Shown here: positions 20,700 to 31,746 of the stretch, in pieces
How the letters are laid out: each line of letters opens with the position of its first letter
Position numbering within the stretch: position 1 is the stretch's first letter
NCBI RefSeq assembly: GCF_009730915.1
Contig: NC_052475.1
Span: 186,001-250,000, forward strand
Origin: Dioscorea cayenensis subsp. rotundata
Taxonomy: Eukaryota; Streptophyta; Magnoliopsida; Dioscoreales; Dioscoreaceae
Length of the DNA stretch: 64,000 nt
Direction of reading: 5' to 3'
Translations under genes and position numbers: made by a program
The notes under the pieces: generated by a model
The model's input: only the letters and a program-made list of their open reading frames with translations
What the model was told of the DNA's origin: nothing
Database searches by the model: none

Positions 20700-22045
20700 T
20701 GCAAGGTCAGAAATACTTATTCAACGATGATTCATTCATGTGGTCTTTGTCTAATGTGTTTTGAACCAGCCCAAGCTTCATTCATCATTAGCTAACCAAG
20801 CCCCACACACCCCCTCCCCCTTCTTTCTTTCTCCCCTGCTAATATATGCCCCAATGATCACTCTTGACAATTTGCAAGAGAAAAAGAAAAAAACACTTTC
20901 AGTCTAGCTTCAAACTACATCTGATTGAGTTTCATTGTGGTGGAATCAACCATGCAACGCTTTCTTTCAGCCATCGATGAAACCGCAGAAGACTTTGCAG
21001 GTGTGATAAAGTCGGCATGTCGAGGAAAAGATGATGAAGATGCGAGAAGGAGTAAGCATTCAAGAGGTCGTCCAAGGACAAGCAGGATGATGACGCGAGA
21101 GAGAGTCCAACAGGCAGAGATGAACCAGATGAGGATGATGATGATGATGAGCAGGGAGCAGTGGCGGTGCCAGGACTCATTAGAGGGTGTGGCAAAAGTT
21201 GACAGAAAAAAATTTCCAGCCGTTGAATAAACTTTTCGACCAGTCAACAAAAAATCTGGCATAAAATTTTCAGCAGTCGAGTGAGAAATTTTTCGATTTA
21301 ATTTTTTTCTAATTTTTTTCAAAAAAATCTAAATTTTTTAAAGTTTTTTAAAAAAAGACAATCAAAAAGATTTAAACAATAAAAATGAATACAATTAAAA
21401 ATAAAAAAATATATGAACCAATTTGAACCTAATAGATATATGAAAGAAGTCCGGTGTAAGTTGAATGTGTTTTTTTCCGTTGAAATTATGGAACTTTCTC
21501 GGATGTTTGCGTGGATTTAGTAATCATGTACTGCAGATGAAAAAAATCTAGAACCTTTGTAATTTATAATTATGAAATTTTTTTCGAGGGTTGTCTTGGT
21601 AAAATACTCCCAAAATCCGCTATCTTGAGACCACGTGTTAAAATGAGTTCGCGACGACCCGTTCAAAGAAAGCATGTGGTCCACGCTGAGTCGGTTTCGG
21701 GAATTCTTCGCTTCCACACCTCCACGCTTCTTCATATTCTAAACCGACTTAAATAACTATTAAAAAACCTAATAATTAATTTGACCGTTCAATCCCACTC
21801 CAACCGTTTAATCTCCACCGTTCGTCTGTTGCACAACTCAATCCTCAGAAGTCATAAGCTAATAATTTTTTTTTTTCCAGCGAAGGGTGTGGCGGATGTC
21901 CCTCCTCGCCACACCCCGGCGCCGCCACTGGCAGGGAGTATTCAAGAGCTCATCCACCCATGCACCACCCTCCAACACGCATGTGTCTTTGCTGTGATTC
22001 AGTTCTTCTCTTGCTTAAGCTGTGTGATAATGAACAAATAATACA
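20700..22045 (+). pseudogene. Locus D: decayed duplicate of gene C, split by a hAT element
   Basis: The 5' flank matches that of gene C closely (shared GGTCTTTG(T/C)TTAAT-type motif at 20742, CCCAAGCTTCATTCA, CTAATATATG). The 3' flank (about 21960-22045) matches the gene C 3' UTR (GTGATTCAGTTC, GTGTGATAATGAA). The coding part keeps the second ATG (20952) but only about 69 codons remain before the insertion. The poly-Asp middle is mostly lost or out of frame (GAT runs read as Met), and the C-terminal FENF module is absent. The inserted element at 21159-21930 supplies a chance stop. A functional product is unlikely. Confidence 0.8.
21159..21930. mobile_element. Non-autonomous hAT-type transposon (772 bp)
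   Basis: The ends are imperfect terminal inverted repeats: CAGTGGCGGTGCCAGG on the left, and the complement of CAGTGGCGGCGCCGGGG on the right. It is flanked by a perfect 8-bp target duplication GCAGGGAG (21151-21158 and 21931-21938). The 8-bp duplication and the CAG(T/G)G(C)GG-type ends are diagnostic of the hAT superfamily. No transposase is encoded. It interrupts pseudogene D. Confidence 0.9.
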
Positions 22046-23316
22046 CTATATGTATATATGTATATATAAACATTTAAGTGGATTCAACTAGGTTATTCTA
22101 TATCTTTCCAGCAGCTTGAAACCTGAGTATCATGGAATTAGTGTTTGTCTTTGTTCATCAGCCAAATCATCTAATAAAAAACAGTAACAATTACAATTTA
22201 CAAAAAAGAGAACCTAGTCTCCAACCAAACATGCCCAGCTTTCACCAAATTAAAAGGAAAGCCCAAATACAACAAACCAACCACGGAAGCAATCAAAGAT
22301 TAACCGACAAGGCACATGACAGATTGCCATTTCCAGGCTAATAAATTAGCAAATGCATCAAAACTAGATAGAATTGTGGCCCAACTCACACCTCGCCCAC
22401 TAACACCAACATATTGTAGGATCAGGATGTACAATGTATTAAAACAAAATTCTTTATATTAATTAATTGATGATTAATTTTACTCACCGAAAGAGGGAAG
22501 GTTAAAACAAACATATATATACATATATGTGTGTGTGTTAGTATTTCAGGTATTATTGGCGGACTGAACATGCAATGCAATAGGAAAAAGAAATTAAGAG
22601 AGAGAAATTCAATTGAGAAGCCAATTAGAAGTTGGCACGTCGACCATGCCTTGAGAGACACATAATACCCACGCAAGAAGAGACGATGATATCCAGAAAC
22701 AAGCTCCACTTTGGAGGCGTGTCAGTGGCAGTGGCCAGTGTGACAGCATAAGTTATCACCAATAGCCCAGAAAAAAGGAACTAGGGAGGCGTCTCGTCTC
22801 TACTCGACTCCAATCTCGTCCCTCCAACTGCATCTTCTTACTTTTTTTTTTTCTTTTCTTTTCAAAGCGACGACTCGAATATATAAAGCAACTAATTAAC
22901 TTATTAAAAAAAAATGGAAACTTAAAAGTAAATTTGAAAACCACAATTAAATAATAAAAAAAAAGGAATACTCCTACTAAAAAGGCAGAGAGTGAAGTGA
23001 CTTTAATTGCTTGGATATTCAAACCTTATGGAGATGCCAAGGGGCAACCAATACCCCCGCACCAGAACTCTATTTGTCTTCGTCTTCTTCTGATTTTATT
23101 TATAGATTTATTAAAAGGATCAAGGCCAACGCGAAGGCAAAGTTGGGAATGGGAATGGCAATGGCTGCCAAAGAGCGAGGGACATCATCCTCATCCTCAA
23201 CCTCCGCCTTCTTTTCCTTGTTATTTTGATCTTTTAGGGTTTCAGATGCCCCAGCGTGGGAATAGAGGTAGAGATCTGAAGCAAGGCAAGGTTGCTTCCA
23301 TATAGAGCAAGACAGG
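22046..23316. other. Intergenic and ATL promoter
   Basis: AT-rich with small TA/TG runs (about 22510-22540). The last few hundred bases are the presumed promoter and 5' UTR of the RING-H2 gene. No other gene is recognised. Confidence 0.5.
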
Positions 23317-26304
23317 ATGATATCATCGGGGATCAATCTGGTGATGACGGTGATCGGCTTCGCCGTCAGCACCATGTTCATCGTCTTTGTCTGCACTCGC
23401 CTCATCTGCGCTCGAATCCATCTCTCCGCCTCCCGCAGGTCCTTCCCCACCGCTTCCAGATCCGATCTCAGCATCGTAAGTATCTTCTCTCCCTCTCAAT
23501 CAATCAATCAATCAATCAATCAATCTACTTTCAACTTCATGCTCCGTCGTTGAGTCGGCTCACATCTTTCCCTCCAACAGCTCGAGCGCGGCATCCATGG
23601 CCTGGAGCCTGTAGTTGTGGCGGGCTTTCCCATTCAGAAGTTTGGAGAGCACTTCGCCACGTCCGGGCAGGACACCCAGTATGCTCTTGGATTACTCTAT
23701 TGTTTCTCATTATGCCAGTCGACTTCGTGCCTTTTTTCTTTTTTCATGGGTTTAATCTGATAGAAAATTCACTATTTGATATGAAGACACCCAATGAGTT
23801 TATTTTTTATTTTTGTTAAATTTAGTTGTAAATTGAATTGGTTCTGTTTGCATCTTTCGCCTTCACAGACACCTCTCTTCACTGTTGAAAATATGCATTT
23901 TAGTTCTGTTTTTGTTCATGCAACGAATTCTCCAACTGGGAATTGTGTCAATTGTCCTTGAGTTTCTTTAGTATACTCTTCATCATATGTCAGTTTCACA
24001 TCTTGTTCCCTACCTGACATGGCCTGTGCATTCCACAGCCTTTGTTTGGTTGGAAGAATCCTGTCTTGGGTTGTGTTTAGCCTCCACTATTTGTGTTCAC
24101 CGCAAGTGTTTCTGTTGTCCAGTTATCTTGCCAATACTCTGCGCCATTCTTATCAAAGCTTGTTCAGGATTCTTTGTCAACCCTGACTTGGGTAAACTTT
24201 CCATGGTAATTAGCATAGAAGATGGGAGCACATGACCTGTCTTCCCTTGTTATGTTACATTTTCAATGATACATGAATTGCAAGGACTTTTGTTTTTCCC
24301 TTTCATTTTAGACACCCTTATCCCATTGTTTCTATTTCATGTTGTCTTTGTCATGCAATACCTTCTTGACTTTCACTAACTGTTGTCATAACAAATACAT
24401 GTCAGTCAGAACTCCTCAGTTTATATTCTGTGGCATTACAAATACACAGTCTCAATTCTATTCATCTAGCATGGCATATGTCATTGATCCTAGCTTTACA
24501 TGCTCCGGTGCCGATGACTCTGCTGGTACTGTCTATAATAGCTGTCTATTGTTTTTGCCTGCTTCCATATATGTTACTACTTGAAACTTCAAAGTCAAAC
24601 TGACTATTGAAATGTTATTGAACTCAGTTTTAAGAGCGCTTTTTTAACAATCTACCTGCCCCTGTTTTAGAGGAGATAGATAAATGAGGTGTTTCAGTCC
24701 AAACTAAATGGTTTAGTATCTCTCAGTCAAGTGTTGTCAGGTCTCTACGAAATTCACTTATTTTCTCAACATGATTGTGCATAATATATTGCCTCTTGTG
24801 CTTGTTCTTTTTTGGATTGCATTCTAGTTATGAAGTGGAATGCAATAATTGTTTAAACCACCATATCTTTTTCCCCCTTTTGGGGGATCCTATAAGTGGC
24901 TAGCAGGACATTGGGCCCAGATGGTCACACTACTAGTTGTTTGGTTCTAAAACAGCGGTGAAAGTGTTGATTGTGTGCTTTAGGCAACTAGCTGTAAATT
25001 GTCTATGATGATTTTTGGAGAACCATCTATCAAGTCATTCATTGGTCCATTATCCTACATTAAGTAAAGAAGTATCTTCCTGGTTTTTTATTATTTGAAC
25101 ATTAATTTTTTTTTTTTTTCAATTTCTTGCTCATTATTGCCCAATTCGTACGACTTGGTCAATTGTATATATGCACAACATGGGATTGGAATAAAATTTT
25201 CATCAGTGCTAATCCTCTCCAGGTAGTGGAATCTACTTTCAATATGGGCATCACCATGAACTTCCCTATGTTACTTTTAACCCCAAGTCTGTTAAAGCAT
25301 AATCATAATAACGTAGCATCTGAGATATATATGTATATTCAGAATTTCATAGAGGCTTTGGTGGATGAATGATTTTTTATTCACACTTTCTCATATATAT
25401 GTGGCATATCACAGACATTTGTATACGTTAAATCCAACAGCTGTCTTAGAATATCTTTATACTTTCCAGTTGTGTGTGTTTGATCTCTCACTTGTGTGTC
25501 TGATATTGTGGTTCCGAGTCTTCCGACAAATGGATTGTTAATGTTCTGGCGGGTCATGTATCATCATTTTATTTGGTCTGGTTAAATAAGATCTTTCACA
25601 ATTTTCGTTGGTTCAAGAATTAGTTCTGTTTTCTAATAATGAGATGATTGAACCCTTTTAGACATGTTTCTCTGATGTATCTATTTCTTATTGTGTAATC
25701 TACATTGTTTCCGCTTTTTTTTCCCTTGAACTCAAGTAATTTGTTGATCTGGTTTTATTTTTTAAAGTTTTTTATCTTCTTGTTTTTTTTTTTAATCTAA
25801 AACTCTCGATATCTTATTAAGTTGCTGTGTTTAGGTATTGTGTAAGTTATACTTCTAACTAGAGCTCCCTGCATTAGGTGTACTGTATGCCTTGCAGAAT
25901 ACCAAGAGAAGGATGTTCTACGCGTACTTCCTTATTGTGGACATGCTTTCCATGTTGCCTGCATAGACATTTGGCTCAAGCAACATTCTACATGCCCAGT
26001 ATGCAGAATCTCACTGAGAGATTCACCTGATCAAAAACGTGCGATACAGCCCATTGCAGCAATAAGATCTCTTTACCCCCCAGGGAATTTCGACTTGAAC
26101 TCTTATGATTATCTACAAGCTGGCCCAGATTGTTCAGGAGTAGCAGACAAGCAAAGAGCAGATGTTCAGGATGACCAATTCAGGTCCGGGCCATCTGGAG
26201 CCAGGGAGATAGTACCCATTGTAGCAGAGGTTAACGGCTCTGTCAAAAGTAATTGCCAGCATGAGTTTGAAGGAAAGTATCCTCAGAGTCCGTCTAATTG
26301 TTAG
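23317..26304 (+). CDS. ATL-type RING-H2 E3 ubiquitin ligase (3 exons)
   Basis: Exons are 23317-23475, 23581-23678 and 25878-26304; phases 0 and 2 agree and the product is 227 aa. An N-terminal membrane helix (residues about 7-33) is followed by a basic stretch, a [11 protein letters not shown] segment equivalent to the GLD motif of the ATL family, and a canonical RING-H2 (C87, C90, C106, H108, H111, C114, C125, C128; W118 for E2 contact). By family it is a membrane-anchored E3 that passes ubiquitin from an E2 to a substrate. Substrates cannot be told from sequence, and the Ser/Gly/Gln-rich C-tail (about 150-227) gives no hint. Intron 1 has a CAAT microsatellite (23497-23524). Intron 2 is 2.2 kb with nothing recognised in it. 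Confidence 0.9.
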
Positions 26305-27955
26305 CCCCATTAGGCTTTTTAGGCGACAAGGTGCCAGAAGTTGAATTTTCTTTAGTCTACTTTTTTGTTTCATGCTTGGTGTACATATGACAAATTTCAT
26401 GATTCCGGGGATGGTAAAAGCCATTTCCTAGGCGAATTTTTTTTGTTCAGCCAAAAGATCATAATGGTGAAGATTGTCTTCTAACTTTTTTCCGGTGCTT
26501 CTTTTGTGCCTGCACATTATTCTCTTGTCCGAGTGGTTGGCTGGTAAATGCCTTTATCATGTGAATTACTCGTATTTTTTAATGATCACGTCTTGCTAAT
26601 GGCTACTTCTCACAAGTCACACATACTGCAACATATTAATAGTACATCTTAACATGTGAGAAGTCTTGTGACGGGGACTGTATGTTATGTTGGGAAAGGG
26701 TGAAGTGATAGAATTTAATCCCCAGATCTATCAGTTGATGGGAAGTTGTATAAAGATTACAGCTGGTTTTGTCTAACTGGGACTCGTGGATTTATTTCTT
26801 ATGGTACACTGCAGTTGGCATAATAAATTTGTGGGAGTGAAAGTTAAACTTTTTACAGTTTTTCTCTAACTGGGACTCGTGGATTTATTTCTTATGGTAC
26901 ACTGCAGTTGGCATAATAAATTTGTGGGAGTGAAAGTTAAACTTTTTACAGTTTGTCCCCTTTCTGACTCTCGGGCTTACATATTTTCACTGTTGCAGAC
27001 GAAGATAGGCGGTTCAGGGCATGTAGGCTGTTATTCCTGACATTCTGATCCAGCAACTCTACTCTGGAGTCTGGAGTGTTACATGTGTGTTCCTATTTAC
27101 TATTAACTGTAGAATCGGCATCTATGGAATGCTCAGGTCTGACTACCCGCTCGCCATTGCCAGGAGGGTTTCTTCAATCTCGTAACCATTAAATGCGTCA
27201 ACGTGGTTTAGGTTTGCGCTAATGGCACACCTAACTGGAACTGGACCCCTTAGCATGAATGCGCTTTTGCTGGACAAACTGATGAGAATTGTTGACCTGT
27301 GTGGCCGCTTGCCTTTTGGCATTATCTCATTTTTCTTGCAGATCTAATCGGGCGAAATTTAAGAGTACATTTATTGCGGCCAACATGGGCCAGCAAAAGA
27401 GGATTTTTGTGCTCATCCAAGTGCTGAGGATAAGAGTCAAAAACAAGTGAAGCTGAGGAAAATTGTGATTTACATGCATGTGTGTGTGGAAAAGGCAAGG
27501 CGACCATGGTAACCTTTTTATTCTTTGTATTCTTCGCAGCTCATACTACGTTATTGGAAACAGTTTTCAGGGAATGAATTTAATTTTCGCTGTTAAGTGA
27601 ATTTAGGATATAATAAATAAAAGCAAACATGATAATGAAAATAATAAATAGAAGATGGAGATGATGGTCCATTTTTCATCTACTGTAAATGTAAATTCCT
27701 TCCTCGTTGAATCTTTCTTTCCTCGATTAACAAATACCATACTAGCCAGTAGCAGTATAATAGCAGCAGCAGCAGCAACAGCAACAATAATTAATCATTA
27801 GTGGTAGTAGCAGTAGTAGCTGGCCATAAACCAGAAGGACAAACAAGGCACCATCACTCTCGTAATAGAAAATGTAACAACTACGTATAGAATTGAAAAT
27901 CAATTCCTTCTCGCTGGACAGAGTATGCGTTGCACGCGCGCGTACTTGACTTGAG
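26305..27955. other. Between ATL and CYP77A (convergent 3' ends)
   Basis: 3' flanks of two convergent genes. It contains a perfect 93-bp tandem duplication (26772-26957) and CAG/CAA and AGT microsatellites (about 27763-27822). No gene is recognised. Confidence 0.55.
26772..26957 (+). repeat. 93-bp tandem duplication
   Basis: Two consecutive, essentially identical 93-bp units (starts 26772 and 26865), both beginning TCTAACTGGGACTCGTGG. This is a very recent duplication, or an assembly artefact, in the 3' flank of the ATL gene. Confidence 0.9.
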
Positions 27956-29527
27956 TTACTGCCTGGACTTGACCATGGCCAAGAGAGCCTGGTTCATGAC
28001 AACAGTGAACTCTTGCTTGTCAGCAAACTCCAAGTTGGGTTGGGAGGGGTGGACGCACCACTCGAACTCTTGGACCATCCTGGCCACCATGAGTGTGATG
28101 TGAGTGACACCCATCCCAAGCCCCGGGCATATCCTCCGACCACATCCGAAGGGTATCATCTTGATCCCTGTCACCCCGGTGATGTCGGCGCTTTCTCCAC
28201 CTGACAAGAACCTCTCAGGATCGAAGGTCCCTTCGTTGCTCCACAGCTTGGGATCCTCGCTGATGGTAGGCAGATATATCTCCAAGTTGGTGCCCATGGG
28301 GATGTCGTATCCACCGAGCTTCGCACCAGGCTCCGCAGCCGCATGGGTCAATGAGAAGAAGGTCGGGGGGTGCTTGCGTAGCAACTCCTTCACGAACGCT
28401 TGCAGGTACACCATTTTCTCCGTGTCCTTTTCGTCCACCGGCCTTTCTCCGACAGCCGACACGATCTCCTGGTAGAGCTTGGTCTGAATGAGTGGGTTCT
28501 CGATGAGGCGGGCGATGGCCCACTCGATGGCTGTGGCCGTTGTGTCGGTACCACCATTGAGGAACTCTGAGCAGAGGGTGACGAGCTCGACGTCGTCCGG
28601 GGCAGACTTTCTCCCGTCGACCTTGAGGTCGAGGAGGGAGTCTAGGTAGGAGAAAGACACGGCTTTGGGGTCCTTGCTGGGACTCCGGAGTATCTGGCGG
28701 CGCATGTCGATGAGTGGGACGAGTGTCTGGATTTGTTCGGCTCGGACAACAAGCGCCTCCTTCTGTTGTTTTGAAAAGAAGGGTCTGAGGAGAGGGAGGT
28801 AGTCATCCATTCTAGGGTTGAGCGTGATGAGCACCCTCTTCATCACCTGATCGATCTTTATGATGGTCTCCTCGTCCAAGTCCACGCCAAAGCACATGGA
28901 TAACAGGATGCAAAACACCGCGAAGCGTGCGTTCTTGAGCACCCAGACGGCGCCGTCGTTGGCCTCGGCCTCGTTGCGAATTCTTTGGATGAAGCGTTCC
29001 ATGGCTGACTCACGGACTCCGCGGAACTCCCTGAGGCGACTGTTGCTGAGCATGCCGGAGACCATGTTGCGCCGAAGGGAGCGCCACTCTGGGCCGTAAA
29101 CGGCGGAGTTGACCGTGAACTTGTCGCAACTGAAAATGTTGCGCGTGGGGTTCTCGGCAGGTCGACTCGCGAACATCTGGCCTTTCTCGATGAGTGCCTC
29201 ATGCGCAAGCTCCGCACTTGAGACAATGATGAGCGTACGTGCGCCCATACGGAGCGTGAATATAGGTCCATAGATGCCAATGAGATCTCGAACGTAGTGG
29301 ATGAAGGGTTTGCTGGCGCGGGCCACTTGGAAGAGATTGCCCACGACCGGCCAACCGGAGGGCCCTGGTGGCAGGTTGAGTGCCTTGGTTTTGTTCTTGT
29401 TGTTTTTGTTTTTGTTGAGGAGCAACAGTACAAGGATAGACAATAGAGGGACAGCTATGGCCGTCATGAAGACGAGGCAATTACTGTTATCAGGCAGCAA
29501 GCTGGAAGAGAAGGCAAGAGAAGCCAT
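27956..29527 (-). CDS. CYP77A: Cytochrome P450, CYP77A subfamily
   Basis: Intronless, 523 aa, full length for the family. It has an N-terminal membrane anchor (about residues 17-38), the proline hinge LPPGPSGWPVVGNLFQ (52-67), the I-helix GGTDTT (325-330), the ExxR motif ELLR (381-384), PERF (437-440) and the heme loop FGCGRRICPG (460-469, ligand Cys467). The absence of introns and the FTVNSAVYGPEWRSLRRNM segment point to CYP77A rather than CYP78A. Characterised CYP77A enzymes sit in the endoplasmic reticulum and oxidise C16/C18 fatty acids in-chain or epoxidise them, feeding cutin monomer synthesis; this substrate is inferred here. GC-rich coding sequence in an AT-rich region. A TATA box lies upstream at 29635-29642. 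Confidence 0.9.
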   Translation of the reverse strand: MASLAFSSSLLPDNSNCLVFMTAIAVPLLSILVLLLLNKNKNNKNKTKALNLPPGPSGWPVVGNLFQVARASKPFIHYVRDLIGIYGPIFTLRMGARTLIIVSSAELAHEALIEKGQMFASRPAENPTRNIFSCDKFTVNSAVYGPEWRSLRRNMVSGMLSNSRLREFRGVRESAMERFIQRIRNEAEANDGAVWVLKNARFAVFCILLSMCFGVDLDEETIIKIDQVMKRVLITLNPRMDDYLPLLRPFFSKQQKEALVVRAEQIQTLVPLIDMRRQILRSPSKDPKAVSFSYLDSLLDLKVDGRKSAPDDVELVTLCSEFLNGGTDTTATAIEWAIARLIENPLIQTKLYQEIVSAVGERPVDEKDTEKMVYLQAFVKELLRKHPPTFFSLTHAAAEPGAKLGGYDIPMGTNLEIYLPTISEDPKLWSNEGTFDPERFLSGGESADITGVTGIKMIPFGCGRRICPGLGMGVTHITLMVARMVQEFEWCVHPSQPNLEFADKQEFTVVMNQALLAMVKSRQ

Positions 29528-29570
29528 ATATGAAGATTGAAAGCTGAAAGCTGAAAGCTGAAAGAAGGGT

Positions 29571-29642
29571 GGTGGTGGTGGTGGTGGTGGTGGTGATCAG
29601 GACGAAGAGGTGAAGTAACTAGTAGAAAGTGGTTTATTTATA
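29571..29642 (-). promoter_or_regulatory. CYP77A core promoter and repeat-bearing 5' leader
   Basis: On the minus strand TATAAATA lies at 29642-29635, about 110 bp before the ATG. Between them the leader contains an ACC repeat (GGT on the plus strand, about 29568-29595) and, nearer the ATG, tandem CTTTCAGCTTT units (about 29541-29566). Confidence 0.6.
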
Positions 29643-31746
29643 GTGTGTGTGTGGGACTTGAAAATATGGTTGGGGGTGGAGATTAATCATCCTCAACTGT
29701 AAATCATTAGTATCCCATAAAGAAGAGAGTCAAGAGAGTATGGCCCAGCCCTCATGACGATGGTAACGAGTTTGTGAGCAATTAACTAACAAACCGATCA
29801 GCATTATGATTTCCCCGCCGCAATGAGCTCCCAACGTACTTGTTGTGAATCCTCTCCTCTGTAATGAAAGCAGGTCAAAACCAATGGCTAGGTTGGTTTA
29901 ATTATTGATCGTATGAAAGTCATGAAGCCATTCATGAGTCATGACGTCCTTTATAATGAAGGCCTTGGGATTAGAACCCGCTACCATGGGGTTGAAAGTT
30001 GAAACCATTCATGACGTCCATCTACCACTTGGTGAATCAGAGGCTAAATTTGGGCCCTCGGTTTGCTTGGCAAAGTTATTGTCATTAAAAATTGTGCCCT
30101 ATGATGAGAGGGGGATGGTGGGTGTACTATACTCCTTGTTGGTGTGGCTGGAATTGATCATGGAAATAACACCTCAGAACTATCACATGGTACAGAAATA
30201 CTGAAAAACAAACACGGTAACATCGGGTATTAGTAAATTGAGAGGCTAAATAAAGTAAGGTAAGCTAATTAGCTTTTGATTCGAGTTTACAACCACCATT
30301 TTGACAAAAGGAAAAGTGGGAGGCAACCTCATTTAAGAGCAACAGGGATTGGTAAGCGGTTCATTAACATGATATAAAATGAACGACAAAGACTTTTTTC
30401 AAAGCTAGCGGTAGGTTTATACACCAAAATCTAGCCTTAAAAATTAGTGCTTTAAATGGGGTCAGCATAAAGAAGGCCATTTGAATGATGCCTTCTTGTT
30501 TTGACAGTGGGATTTCAAATTCCACGGGCAGTGTAATTGAAGCATTAACAGAGAGGTCCCCTTCACCAATGGAGACCATTTATGGCGCTGCAAAATTCGG
30601 TAAAGAATTTGTTATCTGTCAATGAAGTAGGTGCACCTGTTACCCTGCTGGCCTTATGAAGAAGGAGGTCGTTCAAATTCAGTAAAGAATTTGGCATCCG
30701 TCTAGAATGTGGTAAAGATGATGCAGGGAACTTTGTCTTCAAATTAAATTAATTTCTTATAACCATTTGAATTTGTATCACCATGTTTTTTTTTTTAGCT
30801 ATTATTTTTGTATGTCAAAGGCAATCAACATCTAGAAGACCAGATGCGTTTCCTCTTCTGATTCCATTTTTACATACTACAATGCATGGCCAGGATCAGG
30901 TGAACCATTGCCATGATAATACGTTATCCAGGCCAGACTGTAAAACATGGTAACATGAAAAAGTAGCGGCACAATCTAGCCAGCCAGCAAGGAGGATCTA
31001 GTGAACAATTACAAATCACACAGAAGCACTTTAAGAGTTTTTGGTTTGTTTTCTTGGACAACCACCGGTAAAAAATACACGGCCGACATTTGCTCCCAGA
31101 AGAGAAGATGCTAACTTGATCCTAATACAGAAAATTACAGAAAAATACCTACTTCTCTAAATCAAAATAAAGTTGCTTTGGCTAATACTAGTATATAAAT
31201 CCTAGTCCAGCAACTTTGACAGTACCTGTAACAAATCAATGACACCATCTGGCCATAGTTGAGAAGCATCAGAATAAAGAAAAAAAAAATCATAAAGATA
31301 ACACAAATAGCTACTGACAATGAAACTGAAGCAACCGAATTTAAATCATAACCTATGGGAAACAAATGCCATACACTGATAGAAACAAACCGGTAGGTCG
31401 CTGTCAGATTATTCAACAACAAAATGATAAGAGAAGACAGCAACAGGGAAAGATAAACTAAAAATATTAATAGCTTACAACAAGTTTCACATCAGGGGGG
31501 GCAAAATTAAGCTTTTGTGTCTGATTAACAGCAGACAACCTCAAAAGGATTAGTTCCTGAGAGGTGATAGTGCCCTACAACTCTTATTCAAGGGAAAACC
31601 CTCTTGACCGGCACGGTAATGTAATTTACTCTGAAAGCAAAAGGAAAACCAAAGAGAAACAGCTATTTGGTGGCTTATGCGAACTGAACTTCATTCCATC
31701 TAGTTCTGCTCTTAAACAGAGCAGAAATATCAACCGAAAAATGATA
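29643..31746. other. Between CYP77A and FBA
   Basis: Upstream region of CYP77A and 3' flank of the aldolase. A GTAAAGAATTTG-type phrase is repeated at about 30598 and 30682. No gene or classifiable element is recognised. Confidence 0.5.

Noticed and set aside
27956-29527. First reading as CYP78A
   Set aside because: CYP78A genes normally carry an intron. The intronless frame and the FTVNSAVYGPEWRSLRRN-type segment fit CYP77A.
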